This document shows, piece by piece, positions 29,187-30,577 of a stretch of 30,577 nucleotides of DNA. Source of the DNA: a virus; IMG/VR virus record IMGVR_UViG_3300042731_002999, positions 1 to 30,577 of that record; one strand, written 5' to 3'. The position numbers were made by a program, and so were the translations under genes. The first letter of the stretch is position 1, and each line of letters starts with the position of its first letter. The notes beneath the pieces are model-generated. The model had not been told where the DNA came from, searched no databases, and worked only from the letters and a program-made list of their open reading frames with translations.

Positions 29187-30065
29187 ATGAATCAAGAGAA
29201 CCAAAATCCAAATTATTTTGTAATAATTCCTTCACATATTTTAGATGATCCAAATATTGACGACGCGACTGCGCTTTTATTTGGACGAATTTCAAGTTTG
29301 TCGATTAGTAAAGGATATTGTTTTGCGAGTGATAAATATTTAGCAAATTTGACTGGAGTCTCGCATCAAGAAATTGGAAAGCGTTTACTTGTTCTTGAGG
29401 AAAATGGGTATATACACAGAGACACGCAAAAAGTTGGTCTTAAATGGGATAGAAAAATATATTTAAATTTTAATTACGAACACGCCGAGCGGCGTACTCG
29501 AACACGCCAAATGGCGGACTTCGAACCCTCCCTACGGCGTAAAGAACAAAATAAGCCTGGAATAAAAAAAGACGACGACGAGGATACGCCGCCGCCTCAA
29601 AATTTTTCTGATAAAAATCAGGGTGAATCTCAAGACGAAAAACACAACCGATCAGACGCGGATTTAGAAGCTAAAAGAAAATTTGTTTGCGAGTCCTTTC
29701 CTGAAGAAAATCCCGAAAATTTAATAAAGCTCGTGCAAGAATATTCCCTGGAATCACTCAAAACCGCATTTAATTGGACTGTATTGAAAAAACCTGACAA
29801 TCCTATAGCAATGTTCCAATGGGCTTTAAAAAACCCGTCAGCGGTAAAAGAAAGCCTAAATAAAACAGACGTTGAGAATGAGCTTGAGTATGTCAGGCGG
29901 TATGAAAGGGTAAAGCTTTGGAATTATGACGTTGTAATTGGTCCAACATACGTGGAATTTGTCGGCGGAATGGCCTGCCATCATTTCGATTTAAAAGATG
30001 AAGCCGGAAAAATGCAGCTTAAAAAATTTATGCAAAAACAAGGATTTTACGATCAAAAACCTTAG
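29187..30065 (+). CDS. replication initiation-type winged-helix protein (292 aa)
   Basis: Starts MNQENQNPNYFVIIPSHILD. Residues about 22-85 (LLFGRISSLSISKGYCFASD, KYLANLTGVSHQEIGKRLLV, LEENGYI) are a helix-turn-helix_36/winged-helix domain, the type found in phage and plasmid replication initiators and DnaD-like proteins. A charged Asp/Glu- and Pro-rich linker (DDDEDTPPPQNFSDKNQGES) follows at about 130-150. A C-terminal domain from about 160 contains FVCESFPEENPENLIKLVQE and AFNWTVLKKPDNPIAMFQWA, like the C-terminal domains of phage O-type and plasmid proteins that load helicase. No AT-rich iterons are obvious nearby by eye. Confidence 0.75.
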   Translation: MNQENQNPNYFVIIPSHILDDPNIDDATALLFGRISSLSISKGYCFASDKYLANLTGVSHQEIGKRLLVLEENGYIHRDTQKVGLKWDRKIYLNFNYEHAERRTRTRQMADFEPSLRRKEQNKPGIKKDDDEDTPPPQNFSDKNQGESQDEKHNRSDADLEAKRKFVCESFPEENPENLIKLVQEYSLESLKTAFNWTVLKKPDNPIAMFQWALKNPSAVKESLNKTDVENELEYVRRYERVKLWNYDVVIGPTYVEFVGGMACHHFDLKDEAGKMQLKKFMQKQGFYDQKP

Positions 30066-30069
30066 CGGG

Positions 30070-30119
30070 AAGTGTTAGACACTTTAGGCTTGACTTTTTT
30101 TCTAAGTCATTGATAAACT
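30070..30119 (+). promoter_or_regulatory. promoter and palindrome ahead of the DUF6948 gene
   Basis: TTGACT (30090-30095), 18-bp spacer, TAAACT (30114-30119). Just upstream is AAGTGT-TAG-ACACTT (30070-30084), a perfect 6-bp palindrome that could be a repressor site. Two AAGGAGA-like sites precede the ATG at 30161. Confidence 0.6.
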
Positions 30120-30160
30120 AGATTTTAAAGTAAATATTTTTAAGGAGATTAAGGAGATTT

Positions 30161-30505
30161 ATGAAAGACGAAATTTTTGTAAACGGTGTCGCATATGTAA
30201 GAAAATATAGCGATGTAGATGGAAAACCATATGTTATGTGTCGCACATTTTCCGCCGGCGTATTTGCCGGATATCTCGAGCGAAGAGAAGGTAAAGAAGT
30301 TGTTTTAAAAAAAGCGCGTCGGATTTGGCGTTGGGCGGGCGCAGCGTCGCTCTCACAGCTTGCTCAATCAGGAACATCAAAACCCGAAGATTGCAAATTT
30401 CCGGAAGAGGTTGACGAGGTTTTGTTAACTGAAGTCATTGAAATAATTCCAATAACCGAAGCTGCGAAAAAAATAATAGATTCAGTGCCGGTATGGAAAG
30501 CGTAA
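30161..30505 (+). CDS. DUF6948 family protein (114 aa)
   Basis: Starts MKDEIFVNGVAYVRKYSDVD. The body is YVMCRTFSAGVFAGYLERRE, GKEVVLKKARRIWRWAGAAS, LSQLAQSGTSKPEDCKFPEE and VDEVLLTEVIEIIPITEAAK, ending VPVWKA. These are the marks of DUF6948, a family widespread in phages, with R-T-x-S-A-G-V-x-A-G-Y, W-x-W-A-G-A-A-S-L-S-Q-L-A and E-I-I-P-x-T-E-A-A-K. Function unknown. The protein is usually followed by a Gly-rich repeat protein, as here. Confidence 0.88.
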   Translation: MKDEIFVNGVAYVRKYSDVDGKPYVMCRTFSAGVFAGYLERREGKEVVLKKARRIWRWAGAASLSQLAQSGTSKPEDCKFPEEVDEVLLTEVIEIIPITEAAKKIIDSVPVWKA

Positions 30506-30577
30506 AATTTAATTATAGCCATGGCAATGGCAATGGCTATGGCTATGGCCATGGCTATGGCGATGGATATGGCAATA
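30493..30577 (+). CDS. Gly-rich dipeptide-repeat protein (5' part, runs off window)
   Basis: The ATG at 30493 lies inside the DUF6948 gene in another frame. The frame reads MESVKFNYSHGNGNGYGYGH and GYGDGYGN to the window end, a strict (H/N/Y/D)-G dipeptide repeat. The same DNA in the next frame would read Met-Ala repeats and on the other strand Ala-Ile repeats, but the dipeptide frame has the natural start and phage relatives of DUF6948 are typically followed by such a gene. Function is unknown; the total length is not visible. Confidence 0.68.
   Translation, partial: MESVKFNYSHGNGNGYGYGHGYGDGYGN
30520..30577 (+). repeat. hexamer array (ATGGCN-type) inside the Gly-rich gene
   Basis: About nine units of a six-base repeat built on ATGGC with the sixth base variable (A, T, C, G), running off the window end. 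It is the DNA basis of the X-Gly dipeptide repeat. Strand slippage here would change repeat number in frame, as six bases are two codons. Confidence 0.85.

Noticed and set aside
28933-29295. Leftward 120-residue frame
   Set aside because: It overlaps the start of the 29187 gene, has no ribosome binding site, and a terminator hairpin lies inside it.
1-30577. CRISPR array or integrase
   Set aside because: No direct repeat and spacer pattern and no tyrosine or serine recombinase motif was seen on either strand.

Overview
The window is a large part of a tailed bacteriophage (or prophage) genome. The order DNA methylase, small terminase, large terminase, P22-like portal, scaffold, N4-gp56-family major capsid protein, connector, tail tube, internal virion proteins and fibres is that of a short-tailed (podovirus-type) phage. 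No tape measure, sheath or tail-length gene is visible. Ribosome binding sites are of the bacterial AAGGAGG type and many genes overlap by a few bases. The host cannot be named from the sequence. No integrase, lysis genes or DNA polymerase lie in the window, so the genome continues beyond it on at least one side.

Region by region: bases 1-3374 hold the 3' end of a methylase, the terminase genes and a disturbed stretch (about 770-1850) with a truncated DUF551 copy, a compact inverted-repeat-rich element, small ORFs and a duplicated terL start. Bases 3669-8811 carry portal, a chain of seven small genes (several very basic), and scaffold. Bases 9167-11856 carry a leader, the major capsid gene and a following beta-rich head protein. 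Bases 11957-18362 carry neck, connector and tail genes, including three tandem paralogues. Bases 18411-21760 encode internal/ejection-type proteins, and 21757-25633 fibres, one ending in a C1q-like domain. Bases 25633-26008 hold a small lipoprotein and a basic DUF6496-like protein. From 28392 down to 26120 a leftward operon encodes an acidic protein, a lipoprotein, a coiled-coil protein, a RecT-like annealing protein, a YqaJ-type exonuclease and a small membrane protein. A divergent HTH regulator (28504) faces it across an operator. A winged-helix replication-type protein (29187), a DUF6948 protein and the start of a Gly-rich repeat protein end the window.

The most striking finding is that the major capsid gene is in three pieces (9478-9559, 9770-9983, 10239-10890), separated by two short sequences that have the features of group I introns. 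Splicing at the predicted sites restores one uninterrupted 315-residue N4-gp56-family protein. The two introns share a core of about 180 nt with paired compensatory changes in several helices, while each has its own guide sequence matched to its own 5' exon. Neither carries an endonuclease gene.

Other notable features: FCCH-like beta modules are reused in at least four structural proteins (one nested in another module), and the HTH regulator's mRNA appears leaderless, with a 9-bp inverted repeat overlapping both divergent promoters.
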